From the NCBI GenBank assembly GCA_022559985.1, contig JAFJTR010000062.1, positions 62,001 to 126,000 of the forward strand: DNA of 64,000 bases, in the 5' to 3' direction. This document shows, in pieces, positions 10,345 to 21,298 of this stretch. The DNA comes from Parastagonospora avenae f. sp. tritici 18332-5 (taxonomy: Eukaryota; Ascomycota; Dothideomycetes; Pleosporales; Phaeosphaeriaceae). A program made the translations under genes and the position numbers. The notes beneath the pieces are model-generated. The model saw nothing but the letters and a program-made list of their open reading frames with translations. It did no database searches and was not told where the DNA came from. How positions within the stretch are numbered: the stretch's first letter is position 1; every line of letters starts with the position of its first letter.

Positions 10345-11658
10345 ATGGCGAAACGAAAGCGCGACTCCCACTCTCCTACGCCAGATCTTCTCGCCGGTGC
10401 CGAAACCGCCGATCGCACGCTGAAGAACCAAAAACGTGTGTGCAACCGTTGCCTACTCGATGCGAAAAAGTCGCTAGTCACAGCGCTGCGGCTCGGCGCA
10501 GGCTTTGAGCGCCAGAAACATAGTCGCAGGAAGAAGACGGCGCAGGCCAAAAAGGATGCAAAGGGCTTGGAGCGGCTAGAAGCGGAGTATGTGGTGTTGA
10601 AAAGTCTGGAGCTGGAGAAGATTGCGGATCAGCAGTTGCGGAAGACGGTTGGAAGGGTGAAGAGTCTGAAGGACCAAGAAGCGCTGAAGACGTATGTGGC
10701 AGGCGTGGAAAAAAACAACGCGGATTCCGCGACACTGAATGTGTTGGCGAGGTTATATAAGGTAGCGGCGGTGAAGAAGGTGGTCGACGATGCGATTGAG
10801 CAGCTGAAGGGCGTGTTTGCGCCGGTGGATGCTGCTACACCGAATGCGGTGAAGAAAGAATTGAAGAAGCAAAAGAAGGCAGCATCGGAAGATGTGGAAA
10901 TGCTGGATGCGAGTGACGAAGAAGGCGATCCATTCAATGCGTTCAACGCCCGGATAGCAGCACCGTCGTCTGGTGAAGAAGGCAGCGAAGGATCCGTATC
11001 GGACGGTGAACGACCGCCAAGCATCGGAGACAGCGAAAGCGAACACGATCCAGAAGACGATCTAGATGCAGAGAGCGAGAGTGAAGTCGGAGATGCGTTT
11101 GAAGGCTTTAGCGGTGCAAGTGACGACGAAGACGTTGCCATTAATCGCCGATTGGTACCACCGTCAGATATGTCAGACTCGGACGCATTGGAAGAAGCTG
11201 TGAAGCCCATTAAGACGCGCAAGACAGTAGTTCCTAAAGCACCGACGTCATCCGCCTTCATCCCCTCGATGAGCCACGCCACGTACATCGCAGGCTCTGA
11301 CTCAGAAGCCTCGGATCTCTCCGCCGACTTTGCTCCGCGCAAAAACCGCCGCGGCCAGCGTGCACGCCAAAAGATTGCAGAAGCAAAGTTCGGCGCCAAG
11401 GCCAAGCATGTCGAGAAGCACAATCAAGCGCAGTGGGATGCCAAACGTGGAGCTGTTAGTGCCAAGAGAGGCTACGGTCCAACGCAAAGTGGGGAGAATG
11501 CTATACCGCTGGGCAAGAAGAAGGAAGAGAAGAAGCGGGACGACAAGGGCACGTTGCATCCTAGTTGGGAGGCGGCGAAGATGGCCAAGGAGAAGAAGAT
11601 GATCAAGATTGATCTTGGGAAGCCGCAGGGGTTGGGAAAGAAGGTTGTGTTCGATTAA
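10345..11658 (+). CDS. BUD22: BUD22/SRFBP1-family nucleolar protein
   Basis: A nucleolar factor; the family is needed for 18S rRNA maturation and 40S subunit assembly. From MAKRKRDS the product has 437 residues in one exon. An N-terminal basic helix region comes first (VCNRCLLDAKKSLVTALRL, KHSRRKKTAQAKKDAKGLERLEAEY), then a middle with several acidic Ser/Asp/Glu blocks (ASDEEGDPFNAF, DSESEHDPEDDLDAESESE). The C-terminus is diagnostic: RKNRRGQRARQKIAEAKFG, LHPSWEAAKMAKEKK and GKKVVFD. In-frame ATGs at 10285 (MSTPKISS) and 10177 would add 20 or 56 residues. I prefer 10345 because family members begin with a short basic leader, but 10285 is possible. Confidence 0.85.
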   Translation: MAKRKRDSHSPTPDLLAGAETADRTLKNQKRVCNRCLLDAKKSLVTALRLGAGFERQKHSRRKKTAQAKKDAKGLERLEAEYVVLKSLELEKIADQQLRKTVGRVKSLKDQEALKTYVAGVEKNNADSATLNVLARLYKVAAVKKVVDDAIEQLKGVFAPVDAATPNAVKKELKKQKKAASEDVEMLDASDEEGDPFNAFNARIAAPSSGEEGSEGSVSDGERPPSIGDSESEHDPEDDLDAESESEVGDAFEGFSGASDDEDVAINRRLVPPSDMSDSDALEEAVKPIKTRKTVVPKAPTSSAFIPSMSHATYIAGSDSEASDLSADFAPRKNRRGQRARQKIAEAKFGAKAKHVEKHNQAQWDAKRGAVSAKRGYGPTQSGENAIPLGKKKEEKKRDDKGTLHPSWEAAKMAKEKKMIKIDLGKPQGLGKKVVFD

Positions 11659-12064
11659 GATACCCGACGACCGTTAATATCAACGACTTTTTCGCCATCG
11701 CACCAACGTGACTCGTGCGTGTTGTTGTCATCGCAGCAGTATCATTCTGGAGGAGCACGTGTCATGTGGAAAAGTTTGCGCAAAAACAGTTCATAATTCT
11801 AAGTCATGGCTACGAAGCACACCAAGGTAGCTTTTCGCGCTAAAGGAAATATACGGAAAGTCTATAACGAACAGCAAGCTATATACAGAAACCAAAAGCA
11901 AAATCGACCTCGAAGGAAAATACCCAAAGCTAGCAAACAGGCGTCATGCCTCGTAATTGCGCCTGCACAAGGTGTTTGCGCATTTGGCTGGACCTTGGAA
12001 CAGTGCTCAAATGGGCACTCTAGCGTTCCTGACATCCCCCGAATCAGACTCTCTGGCGTCGAAT
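11659..12064. other. Convergent 3' intergenic region
   Basis: About 400 bp between the ends of two convergent genes. One open frame (11806-12075) has composition that does not look coding, and it overlaps the next gene's end. Nothing else is seen. Confidence 0.5.
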
Positions 12065-13363
12065 TTATGAAATGACGTCCTTGCAAGCCTCGGCGATGCT
12101 CGTCTGGCCGAACGGGTCTGCCCAAGCGTCGATAGTGCAGACAATCAGGTTGAAGACACATGGAGCCGTGGGGTCAGTTGGCAAAGCTCCGACGAGTTCA
12201 ATCGGGTCCTGCAGTTGCTTCTGGCCGTTACCGTCGAAGCAGTCGGTCGGGCCCTTGAGGAAGTACTCCTGGCTCATCTTGTACTTGTCCATGAGCACGG
12301 TAGCAACCTCTTCTCCACCCGTGGTGCGATCGCCCTGGATCCTGAGTAGCGACCGAGAGACCCATTTCTTATCGTCGGCGTTCTGAGTGCACATCTGATC
12401 TTTGCGATCGTTGGTGTTGCACTTTCCGTCATCGATGTTAGTTGTGCGCAAGATGAAGTATTTCTGCGCCTGCAGCGCCTTGCCAATAGCACTTTGCGTG
12501 AAGCTTTCGATGACAATGTCTTGCATTTGAGCCTGGGTGAAGTTCTGCGCAACGCCAATGAAGGCACCGTCCTTGATCACGCCCAGTATGCCGTCGGTGG
12601 GGTCATCGACGGGTGCGTTGATGATCTTTTCCGTGGCTGTGTTGATGGCTGACTGGAATGCGCGGGCGATGTCGCCCATGGAGCTGGCGGCGTTGGACCA
12701 GGCGAGGAACTTGTCGTCTGCGACAGGCGGAATAGAACGTCCGATGAGGAAACCGAGTCCGTTTGTGAGGGTGCCTTGGACTGTTCCCAGTGGTCCCGCG
12801 AACGGAACGACGCCGATGATCGCAGTCATGACTTGAAAAATGGTTCTCTGGGGCGTCGCGTCGTCGACGGGTTTGGGCATGAGGTCTGCGACGATCTCGC
12901 CGAGCTTGAGGGATATGATGGACGAAGCGAACGAAACGGCAGTATTGAGGTTGTTCATGTAGTTGTTCCAGTTCTGAATTGCAAGGGCCGCGTACCTGTC
13001 ATGCTGTCAGTTACAACCACTTCCACAAAGCTAGGCAGAAAAAAGAGTTGCTGGAAGGATGGCTTACCAGGCCGGCAGAGTAATGGGCAAGCACGGGTTG
13101 CCAGCATTGCAGAACTTGTCAATGCCACAAAAGAAGTTTGGTGCCCCCCACGAGTCTGTGAGCGATTGAATATTGTTTACATCTGTTCGTGTGTAGTTCT
13201 TGGCCGCTTCGACAAGGAATGCGTCGACTCCGGCTTTGGTCCAAGTATCCTTGTTCAAAGGATCTGAAGGGCAAGAATCCGCACCGCTGCCAGTGCCTTG
13301 AGGCAAAGGGTTACCCAGAGCCAGGCCCTGGAAGCCGAGAAGAATGAGGTTCTGAACACGCAT
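12065..13363 (-). CDS. Secreted protein of unknown function, 408 residues
   Basis: Exon 1 is 13363-13068 and exon 2 is 12995-12065, with a 72-nt intron (GTAAGC...CTGAC...CAG). Joining gives LPAWYAALAIQNWNNY, which keeps the frame. The start at 13363 gives a signal peptide (MRVQNLILLGFQGLALG) with a likely cleavage before NPLPQ; the longer frame upstream would bury it. The mature part has paired cysteines near the N-terminus (FFCGIDKFCNAGNPC) and near the C-terminus (DCFDGNGQ, APCVFNLIVC), and hydrophobic Gly/Ala-rich helices around residues 140-190 (IIGVVPFAGPLGTVQG). It resembles a widespread family of fungal secreted hypothetical proteins. I can assign no activity. Confidence 0.85.
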
Positions 13364-14526
13364 GATGAGCGAGCGAAGTTCGAAGTGATTGACAAAGAAT
13401 GAATGTTTTGGCGTAAAGCGAATGTAGCCGGCTCGATTGAAGCTTGAATGCGAGCGTGCCCTTCCCACTCAGGCACACGTCAATCCTTTATACAATCTTT
13501 GCTCATCATACCCCACCGTATACCATTTTGGTGTTCAGAGGGTTCAAGACCAACACAAGGCCGAGCTCTATTGGCCTGAAACATCGCCTACCCATGCTAA
13601 CCCCAACGGCCCGATAGAAAGCCTCCGAACGGGAGCCTCTTGCCATGACGCGCATGAATGTCAGTCAACGGCGCATAACGCCGTGACAGGTACGCTAGCT
13701 CGGGTGCCGGCTGTGTAGGTATGACATGTAACTGCCAATCAACATGAAACATGACACACCTGTTCCCACCCGCTTGGCAGGAAAGTACTGCGAGATAGAA
13801 GGCGTGGCGTTAGGGCTATATGAGTGCTTGGATTCAATGCTGGGTGTGGCCTGCTAATGGGCTGACACTTGGCGCTGGGGCTGAGGCTGGCGTAGGTGTA
13901 GGTAGCTGTTGTACTGTAAGCACGTGAGATCGAGGCTCGCATGCTGACGCCATCGTGCTTATTCCGAGCTAACCTGGATCGTAGGATCTCGGAATTGTTA
14001 CAGTTTCCAACCTTGGTGGACTCAGGTACCCGTTGCCGCAAGTTGTGTTTGCACGTAGCACGCGATCATTAAAATGGTCAAAACAAAGCTTTCTGTTCGC
14101 TCCGCGTGTTTGGGCAAGGTACAGGTTGAATAGTATTACCTGGGTGACCATAACGAACTCCGTTTGTCGTATGCTTTCGACGCTGTCTTTTTTTAGCATT
14201 TCGATGCAAGTGGGGCTGGGGAAGGGAGACTGACTCGTGGAGCGATGAGAACGTGGGGTTGAAGTAAGACCGTGTGACGATCTGCGATACCAGTGTTTAG
14301 CATTAATCGAGAACATCAATACTGTGACTACTTATGTACGTATGTGTGCTGATCTTAAGGCCATCATTTGATTATGTCTTAGCATCTCACAATAGACTCG
14401 CGTGATCATGTTCAACATACTCGCAGTGGCTGTACAATCCTCCATCTGATTATGAAACTTGCTCTGAGCTGTCGTTCACTCGTATTCTTGCATTGACGAA
14501 ACAGCCTTCCGCATGACATCATGCAC
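13364..14526. other. Intergenic, no supported gene
   Basis: About 1.1 kb, containing the promoter of the secreted-protein gene near 13364 and the 3' flank of the small cysteine-rich gene. Two minus-strand open frames of 100 and 116 codons (13739-14041, 13969-14319) overlap each other and have neither introns nor recognisable motifs. Confidence 0.45.
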
Positions 14527-14784
14527 CTAAGGCGTCGGTCCAAGCAAGACAGCTGCACAAGCAGCCTGGCACGTCCCAAACGCGGTGTTGCAAGCAACGA
14601 TAGTAGCGGGAGCAGTTGCACCGAGCGTGGCGCCCCAAGTGAAGCCGGCGGCGGAGTAGCATGCCATGACGACAGCAGAGCACCCAGCCTGGCAGACACC
14701 GTAGCCGATTGGGCCAGCGGAGACCATGGGCACGAGAAGAGCCGCAGTGGCAGCGGTGGAGACGTTGATGGTCACGAGCTTCAT
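14527..14784 (-). CDS. Small secreted cysteine-rich protein, 85 residues
   Basis: A complete single-exon coding region. The signal peptide is MKLVTINVSTAATAALLVPM with cleavage after VSA. The mature peptide of about 62 residues is Ala/Gly-rich with six Cys (YGVCQAGCSAVVMACYS, ACNTAFGTCQAACAAV) and ends in PTP. It matches, from memory, a widespread fungal family often labelled zygote-specific protein, whose function is unknown. Just upstream (about 14851-14795) a GTATGT donor and a TAG acceptor could remove a 5' untranslated intron. The repeated AxxxG and GxxxA spacing suggests packed helices. Confidence 0.8.
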   Translation of the reverse strand: MKLVTINVSTAATAALLVPMVSAGPIGYGVCQAGCSAVVMACYSAAGFTWGATLGATAPATIVACNTAFGTCQAACAAVLLGPTP

Positions 14785-15398
14785 CTCGAAGGATTCTACT
14801 TTTGTCAGTCGATTGCGATCTGCTACAGGGTTGTAAGCTTACATACTGTCGCTGAGTTTGCCTTGTGATTTATTGCAAACGTTGAACTACGGTGTTCGGT
14901 ATTGGGATCGTCTGACATGCGTTAGCGGAATTCGTGGTTTTGGGAGTTAAGGTTGTGCTGCTAACACTTGAGTTGTTGCGTGGTGTATCGAGAAGAGTTG
15001 TTGGAAGGAGGGCGTGGTTTTGATAAAGCAAAAGTCCTTGTAGCAAGCGTGTGGTGAACTCATGCAGTGAATTCGTGCAGGTTTGAACACTTCCGCGAAC
15101 TCACCATCATCCTCACTCTTCCCACGACGTGAACGGTGAATCAACGCTTGGCGTAGGGATATCATGTAACCGGCACGCTTTCGGTGAAGAAGCTCTTGGG
15201 ATGTTTACAGAGATTACTGGGTGTGCTTAAGACCCCGCACGTAAGCCCGTTGCGGTGGGCCTTGGAGGATATTGTCTTGAGTATATTATTCCCGCCTGGG
15301 CTGAGCCAGCCTTACACAGGGCCGAGCAGGAACTGTCATTTGTTTTGGTGGCAATATGGCCTGACAAAATGCACATCACAACGACCAAAAAGCTTTGA
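14785..15398. other. Promoter of the small secreted gene and 3' flank of the bZIP gene
   Basis: About 600 bp without a supported gene. It includes the possible 5' untranslated intron of the small secreted gene at its left end. No repeat or RNA gene is visible. Confidence 0.45.
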
Positions 15399-16686
15399 TC
15401 AGAACACGCGACCTATAACAAAAGTCTCAAACAGCGCATTGTCGAACGCTCCTTGCTCGATAACACCGCCAAACCTGGGCATATATCAGCATACGACTCA
15501 ACATCAATCGGAGAACCACTCACCCATAGCACTTCACTCCTTTCACCAGCGTTTCCATCAACGCTCTCAATCTTTCCATCTCCAGCCCTCCAAACTGCGG
15601 GTGCTTCCTCAAAGCATCCCAAGCTTGCACTGGGGTGAGTTCGCCGTCATCCAAGGGTACATTAGTTGAGAGTTCCAGCAGTTTCTCAATACCAGTTGCA
15701 GGCATCGACCAGCCCGAATTTTGGCTGAGAACTTGCTGGTGTGAAGCTGGGTGGTGGTGAAGTAGTGTCGCGCTAGCCATGAGCGCATGTCCTGTTGATG
15801 TATCGTGTGGCGCGTCGGTGATGTGTGAAAGACATGGACTTTCGAGACTGCGAAGTGTTAGTAAGTTGTGGACTGGACTGGAAGCAATTAGGCGCAAAGT
15901 TTGATCAACGACTTACGTTAACACGAAGTCCATGCCGACGGCTGTGAGATTGAGATCACTAATGCGCGTGTTGGGGCCGTTGCGCAATGCTAACTCGTCT
16001 GAGGTAGTAGGCGACAGAAAGGCTACGGGGGTTTTAATTGTAGCAAATGACAAAATGACGCATGACTTACACCCGGGAGACATTGAGGCTTGTGAGGTAT
16101 TCTGCCCTGCAGACGAGGGCTCACACTGATGATCATGTTGGTGATCATTATGCTTATATATTTGTATCTGTCGTCTCTTCTGCTTTGCATTCGTGGTGCG
16201 AATGCTCAGGTCGAAAACATCGTCACTGGGCGACGCTGACGTTGATACAATATCCTGCACAAACGAAGGCGGGACTTGCATACCATTACTAGCCATATAG
16301 TTTTTGAGTGCAGTTAGTTCCGCGTATAGTTTCCTGGTCTCCTGTATGATCTTGGCTTCGTTGGCGCGCAGCTGGATCACTTCTTGTTCCAATGATTTTG
16401 TGTATGCTTCTTTGCGCTCTCGGTGAGTTCTAGCGAACGAAAATGTCAATTAGTGATGATGAGAAAGGCAGAATATATTCACTTTTGCGCTCGCCGGATC
16501 TGGTCTTTACGCTTTGCTTGGGGGTTCTGCGAAGATTCCCCTGGTCGGATTTAGCGATCCATAGGATCTGAGACGCGGCCCCGCCGACGATGCGCAAAGC
16601 GCCCGCTGCTCGGCGTCTTGATAGCAGGGTATGGACGTACCTTCCGAGTCCTTCTCGCCTTTGAATGACTTGAATTTGAACTTCAT
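15399..16686 (-). CDS. Yap/AP-1-like bZIP transcription factor, six exons
   Basis: A nuclear DNA-binding factor. Exons are 16686-16641, 16540-16483, 16429-16071, 16022-15917, 15847-15524 and 15474-15399, giving 322 residues. All five introns (48-100 nt) have GT-AG ends,and the frame joins at each. The basic region is QAKRKDQIRRAQKTHRERKE (residues about 23-42), followed by a leucine-zipper helix (YTKSLEQEVIQLRANEAKII). The C-terminal half keeps blocks known in this Pezizomycotina class: GMDFVLTLESPCLSHI, GHALMAS, a WSMPATGIEKLLEL helix, PVQAWDALRKHPQF and the closing VKCYGFGGVIEQGAFDNAL. The last intron must be removed, otherwise the protein would stop at KCYG. I see no Cys-rich redox domain like that of Yap1, so oxidative-stress sensing cannot be claimed. 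Confidence 0.88.
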
Positions 16687-17272
16687 GGTGAGTCTGAGAA
16701 GTTTTGAGAGCACAGAGCGTGCATGTGCGGTGCGATCGCACTTCAACGTGACCAAGGCAGAAATTAGTTTGTCGCAAATCAGTATGAAGACGAAACAAGA
16801 TTAGATCGGCACCGGCGAACAGTTTTTAGCCAGGCACGTCTCAGGCTTTTCAGGCTGAAACGTGCCACAGCCCACATGGCTGCTTGCAGAAACAGCCTCT
16901 GATTCGCTATAGTCGCTGGTCAAGGCTTCGACCGTGTCTCCTTTGGGAAATCGTGTTTCTGTAATCCAATTTGCCTTTTCGGTACTAGCTCGTCGCTTCA
17001 ATGTCAGCACATCGTATTACGGACCAAGCGCATGTCTCAGATGCACCAATTGTCGCAGAGACCAGACTGTAGTATCGCTTAAGCCAAAAGTGGAAGTCGT
17101 GATCGTATAATAGTGTTGAGAAGACTGTAGGCGCAAACACATCTTTGTGTACTTAAGCCCACTGCTCTCTCACTGTGAATCACTATCCAGCCCAGTAAAC
17201 AATTTTCATCTACAAGTGTTCTGCGAACCTTGCCCATATCTTCTAATCAACCTACCTCTCCTTAGCCCCAAC
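16687..17272. promoter_or_regulatory. Divergent promoter between bZIP and lactonase-fold genes
   Basis: A 586-bp region between two gene starts. A C/T-rich run lies just before 17273, as is common near fungal transcript starts. No distinct motif was recognised. Confidence 0.5.
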
Positions 17273-18561
17273 ATGAATTCTTCCTTCTCCACGAGGTCGC
17301 TCCTCTCGCTGGCCGCTTTGTCAAACCTTGCGTCAGCGGCGCCCCAATCGTGTCAACAGCAGCAACAACAAAAGCAGGTGACAGTAGGGAAAGCAGTGTA
17401 TTTCATGACGAACGAGGCCGAGAACGCTATCGTCGCGCTTCCGATTGGAAAAGATGGTATGCTCTCCAAGGGCATGGTGACGAAGACGGGTGGTGCAGGA
17501 TCCATCTCCATCGACGGAGCCACCATGCAACCAGCATTGACCGATGCCTTGATTGGACAGTCTTCCTTGACGGTGGCGGGGAATGTGAGTAACAACACTC
17601 TTCAGACACTTTCGGACATGCAATTTCTGACATCTCACAGAATGTGTTCGCTGTGAATGCCGGCTCGAATACCTTGACGATGCTTTCTATCAACGCAGCA
17701 GACCCAACATGCCTTGAGATGATTGGTCAACCTGCTGCCATCCCAGGAGAGTTCCCTAATACGGTGTCCGCATCAGCGAAAAACAACCTTGTGTGTGTCG
17801 GTACCACAGGAGCTCAGGCAGGGATCTCATGCGCTTCGTTCTCCAAAGCGCAAGGCCTGGGAGAGATGGATGCGCTCCGCAAATTCGACATCGGACAGTC
17901 CACACCTCCCGTCGGACCTACGAATACCGTTTCACAGACCTTCTTCTCGAACGATGAGTCGATGCTCTTCACAACGGTTAAGGGTGATCCTTCAGTCAAC
18001 AACACCGGCTTTTTGTCTGTCTTTGACGTTATGGCAAATGGGCGGAAGGGCGGGCAACTGTCCACGCAGGAGACCCGCAGCTCACCTGCCGGCACCGCAG
18101 TTCTGTTTGGATCATCCACAATCCCCGGAAGCAACGATCTTTTCGTTACGGACGCTTCATTCGGTGGAGCTGTTCTCTCCCTGGATAAAGACGCAAAAGC
18201 GACAGTCGCTGGCATGCAAGCAATTGACGGCCAAAAGGCGACATGCTGGACTACCGTTTCAAATGCAACCAAATCCGCTTACGTGACCGATGTCGGCACC
18301 AACCGTGTGGTGGAGATGAGCTTGAAGGATGCGAGCATCATTCAAGAACTTGATCTGTCTGCCAACGGAGACCCGGGTCTGGTCGATTTGAAGAGCGCCG
18401 GCAACTTTGTGTACGCGCTCGCGCCTGGCAACGGCACTACACCTGCTGCCATTACAGTTTTGGGTGTTTCGGGCGGACAAGGGTCGATGAACATGGTTCA
18501 ACATTTTCAGCTGGACGGAATTGCTGCGAATACTGCGCAGGGTATGGCAGTGTTGATCTAG
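17273..18561 (+). CDS. Secreted lactonase-fold protein (3-carboxymuconate-cyclase-like)
   Basis: Exon 1 is 17273-17584 and exon 2 is 17641-18561, with a 56-nt intron (GTGAGT...TTTCTGAC...CACAG) that joins VAGN to NVFAVNAGSNTL; 410 residues. The signal peptide is MNSSFSTRSLLSLAALSNLA with cleavage near SAA. A short poly-Gln stretch follows (QSCQQQQQQKQ), then the repeated-blade beta-propeller pattern: VYFMTNEAENAIVALPI, PGEFPNTVSASAKNNLVCV and TPPVGPTNTVSQTFFSND. It resembles the secreted fungal family that includes the Paracoccidioides gp70 antigen, annotated as carboxymuconate cyclase. Enzymatic activity is not established for these proteins. It is convergent with the acyl-CoA dehydrogenase gene. 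Confidence 0.85.
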
Positions 18562-18626
18562 GGCCGCCGGGGCTTTCGCAGTAGGCGAGAAAGACTTGTT
18601 GCAAGTATTTCATTTCTTGTCCATGC

Positions 18627-19946
18627 TCAATAGCTTCTGGGAAGCTCGAGCACCTTTTCACCTATGTAGTTCAATACCATTTCTCTACTTACTGGCGCAA
18701 TCCTTGGTACCAAGCATTCCCTGAACCATCTCTCCACGTCGTATTCTTGAGCATATCCCATGCCACCGTGTGCAAGGACTGCTCTTTCGCATGCTGTGAA
18801 GGCTGCTTCTGCAGCAAGATACTTTGCACTGTTTGCTGCGACGCCTATCGCATCTTGCCGAATCGTTTCGTCTGTTTTGCTCGAATCGTACAACCTTGCT
18901 GCGTGATAGGTCGCCAATTTGGCAGCTTCGAGGCGCATATATGCATCTGCTAGAGGATGCGCGATGCCTTGGTTCATGCCGATCGGTCTCTCGAAAACTT
19001 TGCGATCTCTTGCATAGGCGCTCGCTTTGGCTAACGCTGCATAACCCAAGCCTAATGCTTCGCCCGCAAGCAGACAACGCTCTGCATTCATGCCGTGCAG
19101 AATGATTTTGAAGCCGTCGCCTTCTTTACCGATCAGACAGTCGGCAGAAATTTGGTAATTGTCGAAAAATACCTCATTTGCATCCACGGCACGCCCACCC
19201 ATCTTCTTAATCATGCGCATATCCAAACCTGGTGCCGATTTGTCGATGGGTATGCAGAATATGCTCAACGCCTTCGACGGTTTTTCGGCTTCTTCACGAG
19301 CCTTTGTCCGTGCCAGTAGAATCATGCGGTCCGCAACTTGTGCACACGTTATCCATATCTTCTGTCCGGTGACACTGTAAGTTCCATCGCTTTGCTTCTT
19401 TGCTGTCGTGCTCAATCTTAAAGTGTCGAGTCCTGAGTTGGGCTCTGTGACACCAAAACAAGTCCGAAATTCGCCACTGATAATTTTTGGAATGGTATCT
19501 TGCAACTGCTCCTTCGTCCCATACTTCGCAAGCGGTTGCGTCGCATACACGTTCGCGTGGATTGCTTGTGCACCTGCCATGCCAGCGCCAGATTCCGCAA
19601 TGGTTTGCATCATCATCGTCGCCTCGGAAATACCGAGGCCGGAACCACCAAAAGCTTCCGGAAGAGCAATGCCCAGCCACCCATCTTTCGCGAGTGCAGC
19701 ATGAAAGTCCTTGGGATCAGTCCCTGTTTGATCGCGCTCCTGCCAGTACGTGTTGGGGAACTTGGAACATACAGCGCTCACGGCTTCCCGAACGGTCAGT
19801 TGCTCCTCGGTAAAGCCGGTGGTCTCCATGATCTGCAAATGTCGCGATGTTGAGAACGAACATCTTTGAGTCTGGCGAGCGAGACATGGAGTCGATCTCA
19901 GGAATGTGCTTGATCGCTGCAGCCTCAACGCGATGGGACGTGACAT
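18627..19946 (-). CDS. Acyl-CoA dehydrogenase, mitochondrial-type leader
   Basis: FAD-dependent dehydrogenation of an acyl-CoA. From the ATG at 19946 the product has 439 residues in one exon; its Arg/Ser-rich leader (MSRPIALRLQRSSTFLRS) is a good mitochondrial presequence, so I chose it over the ATG at 20015. FAD/substrate motifs are CFGVTEPNSGLDT, GQKIWITCAQ and AVLAHGGMGYAQEYDVERWF. The MCAD-type catalytic Glu position near the C-terminus reads IAPVS, without Glu. Instead helix G reads NAERCLLAGEALGLG, placing a Glu where isovaleryl-CoA dehydrogenase has its base (Glu254). This suggests a branched- or long-chain substrate class. Only 65 bp separates it from the convergent upstream gene. Confidence 0.9.
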   Translation of the reverse strand: MSRPIALRLQRSSTFLRSTPCLARQTQRCSFSTSRHLQIMETTGFTEEQLTVREAVSAVCSKFPNTYWQERDQTGTDPKDFHAALAKDGWLGIALPEAFGGSGLGISEATMMMQTIAESGAGMAGAQAIHANVYATQPLAKYGTKEQLQDTIPKIISGEFRTCFGVTEPNSGLDTLRLSTTAKKQSDGTYSVTGQKIWITCAQVADRMILLARTKAREEAEKPSKALSIFCIPIDKSAPGLDMRMIKKMGGRAVDANEVFFDNYQISADCLIGKEGDGFKIILHGMNAERCLLAGEALGLGYAALAKASAYARDRKVFERPIGMNQGIAHPLADAYMRLEAAKLATYHAARLYDSSKTDETIRQDAIGVAANSAKYLAAEAAFTACERAVLAHGGMGYAQEYDVERWFRECLVPRIAPVSREMVLNYIGEKVLELPRSY

Positions 19947-21298
19947 GATTGCGCTGGTGTCTGCTGTGCTTCTGGGAAGCGCTTCGGAGTTGGAGCATAT
20001 TCCCGGAGATGTCATATAGCCGAGTCAACAGGTCTCGAGCTCGTCATGGTTGCTTACATAAGTAGCGCCTCTCTACAGTCATCGCAAGGTGCATCTCGAG
20101 ACAACTCGCAAATTTACAAATGTCATATATCTTCAGACGTCGTGTATCGGGAAAACGCCCTCTATGCACCTGCCTACTGGGATATTCTAAGCGGCAAATC
20201 GTGTCACTTATGTAGCCTCGATTCCCAAGAACGAAATGGCGGATGCATACTACAGCAGGCACCACTACCTGTTGCTATTCATTCTATACACTCCTTCGCA
20301 TATCTTCTCGGTTCAGCCACGTGGATCAAGGAATATATAATGACAATCCCCTTTATACCTACACGACAGATACATCGCCTAGGATCACATGTCGGCAGAG
20401 CTATCATGGGTACTAAGCTATTTGAGATGTCCACAATTTGATTCGCGACCTATATCAACATGGTTTATCACTTCCATAAAATGTGTTTATATTTCATGTC
20501 CTCGCAATAGCAGTTAGGCACGCTCGATCGCGGCCCGCGCATGAAGCACTCACTGGCAAGCATCACTTTTCAAAATCAGGACGGCCAATAGGATCAGATT
20601 TTGACGCTTGAAGATTTAGTATAAGGAAACAACCGATTTTTTTTGCGATCTGGATGTTTGTGAAACCCGCGAAAACTCCTCATTTGCTGATACGGCAGGA
20701 TGTTCATGGCTTTCACAACCCAGTCCACTAGCTTGGACTGCAATGAGCACCATCACGCACATACGTACGATACACTGTTGAACACGCAACAATGGAGAAG
20801 CTGCTGTAAAAAAGGCTGGAAGTAGACAATGTCATTATTATGGAGAACAAAGCAGATTCGGAGGATGAACATCATTGTAGAGCAGCGACACCCAGAAACC
20901 CGTCATTGACTCAAAAGCGACCTACTTCACGTACGACTTTTCACAAATTCAATCACCGTCTTTTAATTGGTTGCGCCCAATTCAGGCCGTGCGCGCAGGC
21001 ATTCTTTAGCCAACGGCACGTTATTGTTCCAATTTGACCCATTCACATTCACTGTCACCACGACATCCCCGACCTCCGTTAATGCACTAGGGCCTCCTTG
21101 GCACGGGCGAACCATCTCTACGTACGAGCTCTCCCTACCTCGGCAAATACTTACACATCCACTTCGACTGCCAACGCTGACTCGACCATCCACCTAAGCC
21201 ACTGGCCACATTCATCAATACTCGACCAGTCCTCTACTACCTGAATCCGAAGCTCTCCACAGCCACACAAGTGCTATCTCTGAACACACCTTCTCGAC
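19947..21298. other. Intergenic region with two promoters
   Basis: About 1.35 kb. The left part is the dehydrogenase promoter and the right part leads to the gene at 21299, with a C/T-rich stretch after about 21050. Open frames (for example 20046-20441) are not protein-like. No RNA gene or repeat was seen. Confidence 0.45.

Noticed and set aside
13739..14319. Two overlapping minus-strand frames of about 100 codons
   Set aside because: They conflict with each other, show no secretion or domain signal, and lie in a region that otherwise looks like promoter and 3' flank.
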